NCBI GenBank assembly: GCA_016789605.1
Contig: JAEUQO010000410.1
Location: forward strand, 1 to 42,838
Origin: Acidobacteriota bacterium
GTDB lineage: Bacteria; Acidobacteriota; Blastocatellia; RBC074
Reading direction: 5' to 3'
Length of the DNA stretch: 42,838 bases
How positions within the stretch are numbered: position 1 is the first letter of the stretch; each line of letters opens with the position of its first letter. Positions 1-7,400 of the stretch are shown here, piece by piece. The notes beneath the pieces were generated by a model that was given only the letters and a program-made list of their open reading frames with translations, was not told the origin of the DNA and did no database searches. The position numbers and the translations under genes were made by a program.

Positions 1-768
1 ATTTTGGCGGGATTACGAGCAACCGTGGCCAGCAACGTTTATTGGCGGTTGCGGCTGGCGGCGCTGTCGCAACTTCAAGGTTTGCTGGCTCCGTTTTGGG
101 AAACCAAAGCCTTTGCACTGGATGAAGCGACCATCAACCTGTTGCTGACGGTGATCAAAAACGACGGGGCTTGGCTGCGTGCTAGCGCCATCGGCTTTTT
201 AGGCATGACGCGCGAGGCAAAATTCGCTGATTTGTATCTCAACGCATTGGATGATCCCAGCTTTCGCGTCATCAACGCAGCCGCCATCGCGTTGGGAAAA
301 AGCGGCAGCCCCAAAGCGTTTGGCGCGTTGGCCAAGCTGAAAGACAAGCCTTCGATGAAAAGCCAAAGCCTGATCAGCGCGTTGCTGGGCTTAAAAGAAC
401 TCGGTGATGCGCGCGTCGTTGACATCGCCTTCAATGCACTGTCCGACCTCAAACTATTGCGCTGGCGACTGCCGACGCCTCCGGTTTGGGATTATCGCGT
501 CGTTGCGGCAGACACCATCGCCGCCTTGGGCAAAAGCGAAACGGCCTATCCCATGATTTTCACGCGCTTCAAAACCTCTTTGGCCGAGAATGACCTCGAA
601 GGCACGTTTTACAACCTCGTTCTCATCAACAAACTGGCAGACCCACGCGGCCAGGAAGCGTTTGCGCTGCTGAAAACAAAATTTAAAGACGACGCCAACA
701 CCATGAAAGCCGTCAACGATTTCGAAACCCAGTTCAAAGAAGCAATCACCAGTCGGGTAAAACAATAA
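1..768 (+). CDS. HEAT-repeat protein, 3' portion (5' end outside window)
   Basis: The reading frame is open from the first base of the window and the TTG at position 4 is not a convincing start, so this is the C-terminal part (about 255 residues) of a longer protein. The visible sequence is almost all short paired helices with HEAT/PBS-lyase-like spacing, for example LRASAIGFLG followed by VINAAAIALGKSGSPKAF and a third unit at DTIAALGKSE. There are no catalytic motifs. HEAT tails of this type are found at the C-terminus of some M1-family aminopeptidases in acidobacteria, so the missing N-terminus could be a peptidase, but that is inference. The gene ends at a strong terminator. Confidence 0.7.
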   Translation: MLAGLRATVASNVYWRLRLAALSQLQGLLAPFWETKAFALDEATINLLLTVIKNDGAWLRASAIGFLGMTREAKFADLYLNALDDPSFRVINAAAIALGKSGSPKAFGALAKLKDKPSMKSQSLISALLGLKELGDARVVDIAFNALSDLKLLRWRLPTPPVWDYRVVAADTIAALGKSETAYPMIFTRFKTSLAENDLEGTFYNLVLINKLADPRGQEAFALLKTKFKDDANTMKAVNDFETQFKEAITSRVKQ

Positions 769-770
769 CG

Positions 771-816
771 ACACAAAGCGAAACGGGCACCTTGCGGTGC
801 CCGTTTCGCTTTGTGT
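771..816. terminator. Perfect bidirectional terminator hairpin
   Basis: A perfect 21-bp inverted repeat (771-791 with 796-816) around a TTGC tetraloop. It sits two bases after the stop of the HEAT gene and just downstream of the 3' end of the oppositely oriented tRNA gene. A short A/T flank on each arm lets it work in both directions, separating two convergent transcripts. Confidence 0.8.
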
Positions 817-822
817 CTAAAA

Positions 823-897
823 TCGGGGCGATAGGATTCGAACCTACGACCTCTCGGTCCCAAACCGAGCGCACTAGCCAGACTGTGCTACGCCCCG
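823..897 (-). tRNA. tRNA-Pro (anticodon TGG)
   Basis: Read on the minus strand the sequence folds as a tRNA. The acceptor stem is CGGGGCG/CGCCCCG. The anticodon stem CTCGG/CCGAG holds the loop TTTGGGA with anticodon TGG (proline, NCA-type codons). The T arm contains GTTCGAATC. The discriminator base is A, and CCA is not encoded (the next bases read TT), so the CCA end must be added by nucleotidyltransferase. Confidence 0.95.
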
Positions 898-965
898 AAA
901 GCTTGGCCATTATACACATCAGCACTGGTTCAGCAACCAGCGGTCTCGGCAGGCAATCGGCAGCG

Positions 966-1838
966 TTAGTAGCTGCCCGTCGCAGCCGCTCCCGTGATGG
1001 GTTTTCCTTGCGCTTCCTGCACAATCTTGACGCCAGCGCTGGCACCAATGCGGGTTGCGCCTGCGGCAATCATTTCGCGCGCCGACGCCAGGTCTTTCAC
1101 GCCACCTGCGGCTTTCACCCCCAGGTCTGCGCCCACTGCCCGGCGCATCAATTCGATGTCGTCAACAGTCGCGCCGCCTTTGCTAAAGCCCGTCGAGGTT
1201 TTGACGAAATCCGCGCCCGCCTCTTTGGCCAAGACACAAGCGCGCACTTTTTCTTCATCGGTCAGCAAGGCGGTTTCGATGATGACTTTGACAATGGCGC
1301 AGGCTTCGTGGGCGGCTTCGACCACGGCGCGCACATCACGTTTGACCCATTCATCGTCGCCGGATTTCAGTGCGCCGATATTGATAACCATGTCAATTTC
1401 AGTTGCGCCATCAAAAATCGCCCGGCGTGTTTCATAGGCTTTGACGTCAGGCAATGTCGCGCCGAGCGGAAACCCGACTACCGTGCAAACGCGCACCGGC
1501 GAACCGTGCAACCAAACGGCGCAATCTTTGACCCAACCGGGATTCACGCACACAGACGCGAAACTGAACGCACGCGCTTCCTGACAAAGAAGCTCGACTT
1601 CGGCGCGCGTGGCTTCTGGTTTGAGCAAGGTGTGATCAATGTATCGTGCGACTTCAGCGTTGGCAGCGGCAGCCTGCCCCCACCCCAGCCCGATGCGCGA
1701 AGCGCCCGCTTGCAACGCGCAAGCGATGTGATGCGGGCTGCACTGTTCGTCGCTGCCAGCGCTTCCCTGCTCTTGCTGCAAGCGCGCGATGATCTGATCT
1801 GTGATCTGTTCAACCAGTTTTTCCAGCTCTGCGTTCAT
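966..1838 (-). CDS. deoC: Deoxyribose-phosphate aldolase DeoC
   Basis: Cleaves 2-deoxyribose-5-phosphate to glyceraldehyde-3-phosphate and acetaldehyde in deoxynucleoside catabolism (cytosolic class I aldolase, TIM barrel). The Schiff-base lysine is K213 in VKTSTGF, the second active-site lysine is K242 in GVKAAGG, and D149 in EIDMVINIG completes the usual set. The barrel starts at YIDHTLLKP (about residue 66). The first 60 residues are an extra helical N-terminal extension (290 aa against about 220-260 for short DeoC), seen in a longer DeoC subgroup. The ATG at 1838 is preceded by AAAAGGCG. It is transcribed away from fur with no other deo gene nearby. Confidence 0.93.
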   Translation of the reverse strand: MNAELEKLVEQITDQIIARLQQEQGSAGSDEQCSPHHIACALQAGASRIGLGWGQAAAANAEVARYIDHTLLKPEATRAEVELLCQEARAFSFASVCVNPGWVKDCAVWLHGSPVRVCTVVGFPLGATLPDVKAYETRRAIFDGATEIDMVINIGALKSGDDEWVKRDVRAVVEAAHEACAIVKVIIETALLTDEEKVRACVLAKEAGADFVKTSTGFSKGGATVDDIELMRRAVGADLGVKAAGGVKDLASAREMIAAGATRIGASAGVKIVQEAQGKPITGAAATGSY

Positions 1839-2072
1839 TTCGATTTTCGCCTTTTACTCAACAACAGCCTTTGCGCGGACGCGCTTCGTCAATCGGTTGG
1901 CCAGCGCAATATCCGCGCAGCACGGCGCGCACGATAAACCAGACACGCCGCAGAACAGCTCCGATGCGCCCGGCATTTTCCGCCGAATGTGGCGCGCGCT
2001 CGTGCGTGCAAATGTGTGTTTGGGATTTCATATGATTGCGGCGTCAGGCTAGCACAGGCTTTGCGGTTTCGG

Positions 2073-2510
2073 CTAGCGCGGCGATTCGCCGTCAGAAGCG
2101 GCGGCGACAGGATCATTTTGCCGTGCGAGAAAGGCAGCCACCGCTTTGATCTCATCGGCATTCAACCAAAACAAGGCGGGCGTTTGCGACCCCGGATGCC
2201 CGCTTTGCGGATCACGCAAATACTTTTCCCATTCGTCTGCCGTGCGCGCACGCGCTTTGGTCAAATCTGGCGCAACGCCGACGATGCCGCGCCCATCAAG
2301 ACCGTGACAGGAAATACAACTGCGGCGAAAGGCGACGCGCGCACCCGCAGGCATCAATTTTTCAATGCTGGCAACGGCTTCCGGTCGAGCGTCAATAACC
2401 TCTGAGTGCGGCGCAGCGCATCCTCCCAGCAACAAGCTAAAACTCAAACCTAATGCCAACCGCCAGCGTTGCGCGAACGCCGACCTGACCGCCCGGCTGG
2501 AACCGGGCAT
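2073..2510 (-). CDS. Short c-type cytochrome lipoprotein
   Basis: A 145-residue mono-haem cytochrome c, probably an outer- or periplasm-facing lipoprotein. The chosen ATG at 2510 gives a signal peptide ending in the lipobox LLGG-C31; the frame runs further upstream but would overlap fur. The haem motif is CISCH at 65-69. The C-terminal helix (LNADEIKAVAAFLARQ) is typical of class I cytochromes. The loop that normally carries the axial methionine reads HPGSQTPALFW, and no methionine occurs after the haem motif, so the sixth ligand is absent or different. It starts two bases after the fur stop codon, so it is probably co-transcribed with fur. The electron-transfer partner is unknown. Confidence 0.8.
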   Translation of the reverse strand: MPGSSRAVRSAFAQRWRLALGLSFSLLLGGCAAPHSEVIDARPEAVASIEKLMPAGARVAFRRSCISCHGLDGRGIVGVAPDLTKARARTADEWEKYLRDPQSGHPGSQTPALFWLNADEIKAVAAFLARQNDPVAAASDGESPR

Positions 2511-2512
2511 TG

Positions 2513-2947
2513 CTATTGGCAATCGGAACAAAGTCCCCAGATGCGCAAACTGTGGCGAGTGGGTTTGAAACTGTGTTCTGCCGCAATCTCGTCTTGCTTG
2601 CGTTCGATAACGTCGCTGTAAAATTCGATCAAGCGGCCACATGCGGTGCAAATCAGATGATCGTGATGCTGATGGTTATACAGATGTTCATAACGCATGC
2701 GGTCGTCGCCTAAACCTTCTTCACGCGCCAGACCGCATTCGGCCAACAACTTGAGCGTACGATACACGGTGGTAAATCCGACGCTTGGGTCTTCGGCCTT
2801 GACCAATTGGTACAAATCTTCCGCGCTGAGGTGACCTTCAGTGCGCAGAAAAACTTCCAGGATCAACTCACGCTGCGCGGTTTTCTTGAAGCCTGCGACA
2901 CGCAGATGCTCCAAGAAAATTTCTTTTTCTTTGGCAAACTCGCTCAT
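2513..2947 (-). CDS. fur: Fur-family metalloregulator
   Basis: A 144-residue Fur-family repressor, a winged-helix dimer that binds DNA with a regulatory metal. The N-terminal recognition helix lies around FTTVYRTLKLLAE (58-70). The metal-site histidines are in HQHHDHLIC (92-100). Structural zinc cysteine pairs are CTAC (100-103) and CSDC (140-143). The residue after the first pair is glutamate (CGRLIEF), as in Fur, rather than the aspartate seen in PerR. This favours an iron-sensing role, although the neighbouring cytochrome c peroxidase would also suit a peroxide regulon. It starts with ATG and is followed two bases later by the cytochrome gene. Confidence 0.9.
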   Translation of the reverse strand: MSEFAKEKEIFLEHLRVAGFKKTAQRELILEVFLRTEGHLSAEDLYQLVKAEDPSVGFTTVYRTLKLLAECGLAREEGLGDDRMRYEHLYNHQHHDHLICTACGRLIEFYSDVIERKQDEIAAEHSFKPTRHSLRIWGLCSDCQ

Positions 2948-3065
2948 GGATTTTGTGGATGAATTTGGTTCTTCGTACGACCGTTAGCATAGCATCCCGG
3001 TTGACGTTTACGAAATCAGGCGATTTGCCCATCACAAAATCAGAGCGAGCAGCGCCAGCGAAGGG

Positions 3066-4307
3066 TTATTTGCCGCCCACTGGCAAACTGCTGGGAACGC
3101 TTTCCGGCGCTTTCGGCGCAGGAGCCAGATCATTCAGCGATTTGAGAAACGCGAGCAAATCTTTCTTCTGTTGCTCGTTCAAATCCAGCTTGGCCACCTT
3201 GGCATCCTGAGCATAGACATCCAGACCGCGTCCGCGTCCGCCGCCATCGTTGTAAAACTCAATGACTTCTTCGAGCGTGGCAAACACACCGTTATGCATG
3301 TAAGGCGCAGTGCGTTCAATGTTGCGCAAGCCCGGCGTTTTGAACGCGCCGAAACCATCCTGTCGCCGCAACACTGCGCCAAATCCCGGATCGGCATCCA
3401 GCGGCGCGCCTTTGGCGGCGGTGGCCGGCACGCCGAGCGCCGCCACAGCATCGTCATGAAAATGCGGCGGAATGTGACAGGTCGCGCATTGCCCCTGTCC
3501 GAAAAACACAACCAGGCCGCGCAGTTGTTCTGTCGTCAGGCGCTCGTCCTGCCCTTTGACAAAGAAATCGTAGCTGGTGTCCGTCACGTTCAGTTTGCGT
3601 TCGTAAGCGGCCAGCGCGCGCGCGACGTTCTGCAAATTGATCTCGCTGCCATCCTGTTTGGAATTGAAGCCAAAGGCTTTGCCGAACAATTCGCGGTAAC
3701 GTGGAATGGCGCGCAACCGTTTGAGCAATTCGGCGGCGCTGGGTTGCGCCATTTCGTCTTCGTTAAAGATGGGTTCGAGCGCTTGTTCTTCCAATGAACC
3801 GGCGCGCCCATCCCAGAATTGAATTGAGCTGAAAGCGGCGTTGAAAATGCTCGGCGTATTGCGTGACAAAACGCGGCCAGTGCCTGCGCGTTGCGCGCCG
3901 TATCCGTGTCCGCCCACCCCGACGCCTTTGGGCAAGCCATCAGCCATGCCGTAATCCGGGTGATGACAGGAGGCGCACGACATGGTTTTGTCAGCAGACA
4001 GAATCGGATCAAAGAACAACAGATAGCCAAGCTCTACGCGTGTCGCTTCGCCGCGATTATTCACAGGTTCTCGCGGTGAAGCGAGCGGACTCACCGCTTC
4101 GGCTGCCAGTACGCCACGCGCCAGACGCAACCATTCGGCGCGGTCTTCGAGCGCAACATTTTTTGCCAATGTGGTAATTTCCGCCGTGGTCAGCACTGCC
4201 CCGCTTGCGCGGTAATGCCGGTACGCATAAAAGCCGCCAGCCGCCAGACACACGGCAAAGCCAGCCACAACCAGGAGCTTGATCGTTTGCGAAAGATTGT
4301 TCGTCAT
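3066..4307 (-). CDS. Di-haem cytochrome c peroxidase (MauG/CcpA family)
   Basis: A 413-residue periplasmic di-haem peroxidase that reduces hydrogen peroxide with electrons from small c-type cytochromes. An N-terminal hydrophobic segment (about residues 9-29) acts as signal or anchor. The two haem sites are CASCH (111-115) and CATCH (274-278). The region TPGLRN...APYMHNG near the C-terminus matches the conserved family tail and includes the probable axial methionine. I chose the ATG at 4307 because the alternative is a GTG nine bases upstream that lies on the purine-rich leader. Its neighbours, a mono-haem cytochrome and Fur, fit a peroxide/iron response group, with the small cytochrome a possible donor. 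Confidence 0.88.
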   Translation of the reverse strand: MTNNLSQTIKLLVVAGFAVCLAAGGFYAYRHYRASGAVLTTAEITTLAKNVALEDRAEWLRLARGVLAAEAVSPLASPREPVNNRGEATRVELGYLLFFDPILSADKTMSCASCHHPDYGMADGLPKGVGVGGHGYGAQRAGTGRVLSRNTPSIFNAAFSSIQFWDGRAGSLEEQALEPIFNEDEMAQPSAAELLKRLRAIPRYRELFGKAFGFNSKQDGSEINLQNVARALAAYERKLNVTDTSYDFFVKGQDERLTTEQLRGLVVFFGQGQCATCHIPPHFHDDAVAALGVPATAAKGAPLDADPGFGAVLRRQDGFGAFKTPGLRNIERTAPYMHNGVFATLEEVIEFYNDGGGRGRGLDVYAQDAKVAKLDLNEQQKKDLLAFLKSLNDLAPAPKAPESVPSSLPVGGK

Positions 4308-4437
4308 ACTGCACACCTAAGAATCAATTCTGTAGAAACAAATTTGCTGAAAACGCATTCTGGCGGGGCCTGGTCTTTTGGTCTTGGGGTGAGTCGGGCG
4401 GGGCAAGCGGCAATCGTGCAAGGCGTCAGGTGATTGC

Positions 4438-5511
4438 CTACTTCAGATAATACCCGAAACGGGTGGTTGCGCGGTAACCGCTTTTGTTGACTTTGACGCG
4501 CACGGCGCGATAACGGCCATCGCGGCTTTGGTCAGTTGGGGTATAGAAAATCACGTACTGGCTGCGCAGCTCATCGGCGACTTGTTGGTATGCGTCGCCC
4601 AAATCGTCAAAACTTTCTGGCAAAAAAATGCGGCCACCGGTCTCTTCAGAAATGCGCGTCAGATATTTCTCGCTTTCTTCCAATTGCGCCAGAGACAATT
4701 TCAACCCATCAATGCGCAGCCGATTGGCAGACGACGAAGAAGACGAGCGCTCGTAAAAATCCAGTTGGTCGCGGTCAGCGCGTCCCTGGATGCGCGTTTT
4801 GCTGACGGCGTAGACTGGCACTTCTTCTTCGAGCAAGGCGCGATAGGCGCGTTCCGGCGTTATCACGCCGCGCCCGCTATCAATGCCGTCGGTCAGCACG
4901 ATGACGGCTTTGCGGCCTTTGATTTTGCCCAGTTGTTCGTGCGCCGCCAGATATAGCGCGTCATTGAATTTGGTGAACATGCCGGTTTGCAACCGGTTCA
5001 GAGCGCGTTTCAGCGTGGGGCGATTGCTGGTCCAGTCCTGCACCAATTCGACAATGTCATCGAAGCGGATCAGCGAAACTTTGTCTTCGGGGTCGAGTTG
5101 GGAAATGAAGCGCCAGGCGGCGGCTTTGAAATCTTCGATCTCGCGCGTCACGCTGCTAGAGGTATCAATCAGCAACACGACATGCACCGGCATGCGTTTC
5201 AACGTGAAAGAGCTGATGGGTTGCGCGATGCCGTCTTCGTAAATGGTGAAGTCTTCGGCTTTGAGATCGGCAGCGAACTGCCCGATTTTGTCGCGCACCG
5301 TTACCGGCAACAACACTTCGGTGGAGTCAATGGAAATCGTGCTGCCGTCGTCAGTCTTTTTGGGCGGATTTTGCTCTGTCGGCTTCTGTGACGAAGATTG
5401 CGCCCAAACGCAATCTGCCCCGCCCAGCAACAAGCAGAGAAAACAAAAGGCAAAGAGCAGGAGCCATTTGCCTCGAATCAAAGAAAAGTTTTGTGTGTCC
5501 GGCTTACTCAC
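4438..5511 (-). CDS. Secreted VWFA-related domain protein (TIGR03436-like)
   Basis: A 357-residue exported protein with a signal peptide ending near VWAQ (about residue 38). A short beta domain (IDSTEVLLPVTVRD...FTIYEDG) precedes a von Willebrand A domain with the MIDAS metal site DTSSS at 116-120 and VLTDGIDSG further on. This architecture is the VWFA-related family greatly expanded in acidobacteria, presumed to bind ligands or proteins outside the cytoplasm; no enzymatic role is known. The GTG start overlaps the stop of the preceding gene as GTGA (5508-5511), implying translational coupling. The serine run around residues 256-261 is a likely flexible linker. An inverted repeat (4409-4415 with 4432-4438) sits at the stop codon but has no T tract. 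Confidence 0.85.
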   Translation of the reverse strand: MSKPDTQNFSLIRGKWLLLFAFCFLCLLLGGADCVWAQSSSQKPTEQNPPKKTDDGSTISIDSTEVLLPVTVRDKIGQFAADLKAEDFTIYEDGIAQPISSFTLKRMPVHVVLLIDTSSSVTREIEDFKAAAWRFISQLDPEDKVSLIRFDDIVELVQDWTSNRPTLKRALNRLQTGMFTKFNDALYLAAHEQLGKIKGRKAVIVLTDGIDSGRGVITPERAYRALLEEEVPVYAVSKTRIQGRADRDQLDFYERSSSSSSANRLRIDGLKLSLAQLEESEKYLTRISEETGGRIFLPESFDDLGDAYQQVADELRSQYVIFYTPTDQSRDGRYRAVRVKVNKSGYRATTRFGYYLK

Positions 5512-6278
5512 TTCGATTCGTCCATCGCCGTTTTCATTGCGCTGATGATGCGATCGCTGGCGCGATTCTTGCGCAATTCATCGAGCGCTTTTGCCGACAT
5601 ATCAAAATCCACTTGCGAAGATTCGATCTTGCGAATGATGGTGCCTTCCGAAAATCCCGCCTGAATCATTTCCAGCACGCCGCGATTGTCGAGCTTCGGC
5701 GCGCGTTCCAGTTTGGGCGTTGCGCCTCCGGCTTCACTGGGCGGACGCACAATGCGCACGGTAGCAGAACCGCTGACGTCGCTTTGCTGGCTACGTTCGC
5801 CATTTGGCCCCAATCCGCGCGAACGCGATCTGCTGCCCGAACCGGATTGCGAACCAAAAATCATGGCTTCATCTTCGCGGCGTTTGGCCTCTTTTTCCGT
5901 CGGCAGTTCTTTGAAAATCGGACCGTTGAAAAAGGCGTCATCGTCTTTGGCAAAGAATTCGTCGTCGCGCAACGTCGTCAGCCGTTTCATGGCTTCACCG
6001 CGATTGGTGATTTCGATCATCTCGCTGATGATCTTTTCGTTGACGCCGCGCTTTTTCAGCTCGACCAGCTTCAATGTTGAAATGTCGAACGCCGTTTCCG
6101 AGGTGCGAATCAACGTTACGATGGTGCGCTCTTTGAACCCGGCTTTCGTCAGATTGACGATTGAGTCGTTGGTCAAAACTTCGCGCTGCGTGGTGTTGGG
6201 TGAGGATTGCGCACGCACGCCCGTTACCGCGCAAAACGCAAGTAACACTGTCAGACCAAGAGGGGCGAGATACTTCAT
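5508..6278 (-). CDS. Secreted protein with internally duplicated ~55-aa module
   Basis: A 256-residue protein with a signal peptide (about 1-23, cleaved after VRAQ). Two copies of a helical module flank a charged, serine/arginine-rich linker. Copy 1 is around residues 36-90 (SIVNLTKAGFKERTIVTLI, then VNEKIISEMIE). Copy 2 is around 198-252 (GVLEMIQAGFSEGTIIRKI, then SDRIISAMK). The shared pattern is x-I/V-x-x-h-x-K/Q-A-G-F-x-E-x-T-I, then F-D-h-S, then an I-I-x-x-M end. Similar repeats occur in uncharacterised acidobacterial secreted proteins, and I know of no assigned function. SD AGGAGG precedes the ATG. It is coupled to the VWFA gene, so the two products may act together outside the cytoplasm. 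Confidence 0.8.
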   Translation of the reverse strand: MKYLAPLGLTVLLAFCAVTGVRAQSSPNTTQREVLTNDSIVNLTKAGFKERTIVTLIRTSETAFDISTLKLVELKKRGVNEKIISEMIEITNRGEAMKRLTTLRDDEFFAKDDDAFFNGPIFKELPTEKEAKRREDEAMIFGSQSGSGSRSRSRGLGPNGERSQQSDVSGSATVRIVRPPSEAGGATPKLERAPKLDNRGVLEMIQAGFSEGTIIRKIESSQVDFDMSAKALDELRKNRASDRIISAMKTAMDESK

Positions 6279-6418
6279 AACCGATCCTCCTTCTTCACGT
6301 GTGACGGCTCAAAGGGGCCAAGCCCGGTTGAAAAATTGGAAAGGGGTGGGGTTACATTATCGCGCAGCAAGCGCGGGAAGGAACGCAATAGAAGCACTGG
6401 CCTGTTTTGGCAACATTC

Positions 6419-7390
6419 CTAGCGGTTTTCCTTTTGCCCATCCGCAGACCTGACCGCGCGGTGATACGCCGTGTTGATACGCCAAACATAGTTCATCGTT
6501 TCCCGGTACGGTGGAATACGACGCCCGTATTTCAGCACCGCGTTTTCGCCGGCATTGTACGCCGCCAACGCCAGATTTACATCTCCGTTGAACATTTCGA
6601 GCAGGTTGCGCAGGTAACGCGTACCGGCCTCTACGTTTTCGAGCGGATCGTGAATGTTGCGCACACCAAACCGCGCCGCCGTTCCGGGCATCAATTGCAT
6701 CAGACCGCGTGCACCGACACGAGAGACAGCGCGATGGTTAAAGCCCGACTCTTCGCGCATCACCAGATAAATCAACGTCGGGTCCATGCTGTACTTGGTC
6801 GCCGTATAAACGATCAAATTGTCCAGCCCGCGATGGCCCGTGGTAAACCGCAACGGCCAATCCTGTCCCTGGGGCAATTTCTCTTCGGTAACTTCGACTT
6901 CGCGCACGATACGCTCGATGTCTGCGCGTTCCACAAACGTCTGCATTTTGCCCATCCGGTACCCGACGCGGTCGCCGTCTTCCCAGATGGAATCAGCGTC
7001 AATCTGCGTTCCGCCTTTCAGGATCAAACGCGCCACTTTACGGGTGACAGTATCGGCGGCTGACGATGAATTCGATTCGGCCACGGGCGCAGTGATTTTC
7101 CCTTTTGGCCTGGTCGCGACAGGGTTGCCCGTGGCTGCCGCATTTGTCTTGGCCTCGACAACTTCGACGGGTTTGGGCTTGGCAATCCGCACAACTTCTG
7201 TTTTGGGAACAGAAGAAATGATCTTTCCTTGACGATACCAAACGGCATCGCCAACTTCCCAGATGGCTTCGGCTTCGATCACGCGGCCATCTTTCAGGTG
7301 CAATTCATCGGCGCGCACCAACAGATGCGCGCCGACTGACAAAATCAGCGCCAGCAACAATTGTTTGCTTTGTCTGCCCCAAACGATCAT
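6419..7390 (-). CDS. Lytic transglycosylase (SLT domain) with duplicated N-terminal module
   Basis: A 323-residue exported peptidoglycan lytic transglycosylase. A signal peptide (about 1-27) is followed by two copies of a ~45-residue module: residues 29-69 (LHLKDGRVIEAEAIWEVGD) and 121-164 (LILKGGTQIDADSIWEDGD), joined by an Ala/Lys/Pro linker. The SLT domain occupies about 185-315, with catalytic Glu214 in REESGFN, then GLMQLMPGTA and NLALAAYNAGENAV. Soluble transglycosylases of this family open the murein for envelope machines. Its position 10 bp after the AAA+ ATPase gene and downstream of the Tad genes makes a pilus-assembly role plausible but unproven. Confidence 0.9.
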   Translation of the reverse strand: MIVWGRQSKQLLLALILSVGAHLLVRADELHLKDGRVIEAEAIWEVGDAVWYRQGKIISSVPKTEVVRIAKPKPVEVVEAKTNAAATGNPVATRPKGKITAPVAESNSSSAADTVTRKVARLILKGGTQIDADSIWEDGDRVGYRMGKMQTFVERADIERIVREVEVTEEKLPQGQDWPLRFTTGHRGLDNLIVYTATKYSMDPTLIYLVMREESGFNHRAVSRVGARGLMQLMPGTAARFGVRNIHDPLENVEAGTRYLRNLLEMFNGDVNLALAAYNAGENAVLKYGRRIPPYRETMNYVWRINTAYHRAVRSADGQKENR

Positions 7391-7400
7391 TCGTTAATTC

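Noticed and set aside
823..897. tRNA-Pro as a mobile-element attachment site
   Set aside because: No integrase, direct repeat of the tRNA 3' end or atypical genes flank it; the neighbours are housekeeping genes.
792..1937. A 381-codon plus-strand open frame across deoC
   Set aside because: It runs antisense to deoC, which has full catalytic motifs, and it covers the tRNA gene; its product is Arg/His-rich and unlike any family.
1839..2072. Gene or regulatory RNA between deoC and the cytochrome gene
   Set aside because: 234 bp with only short frames lacking ribosome sites; no structure or motif stands out.
2513..2947. PerR instead of Fur
   Set aside because: The position after the first zinc cysteine pair is Glu (CGRLIEF), as in Fur, not the Asp expected for PerR peroxide sensing; not fully excluded.
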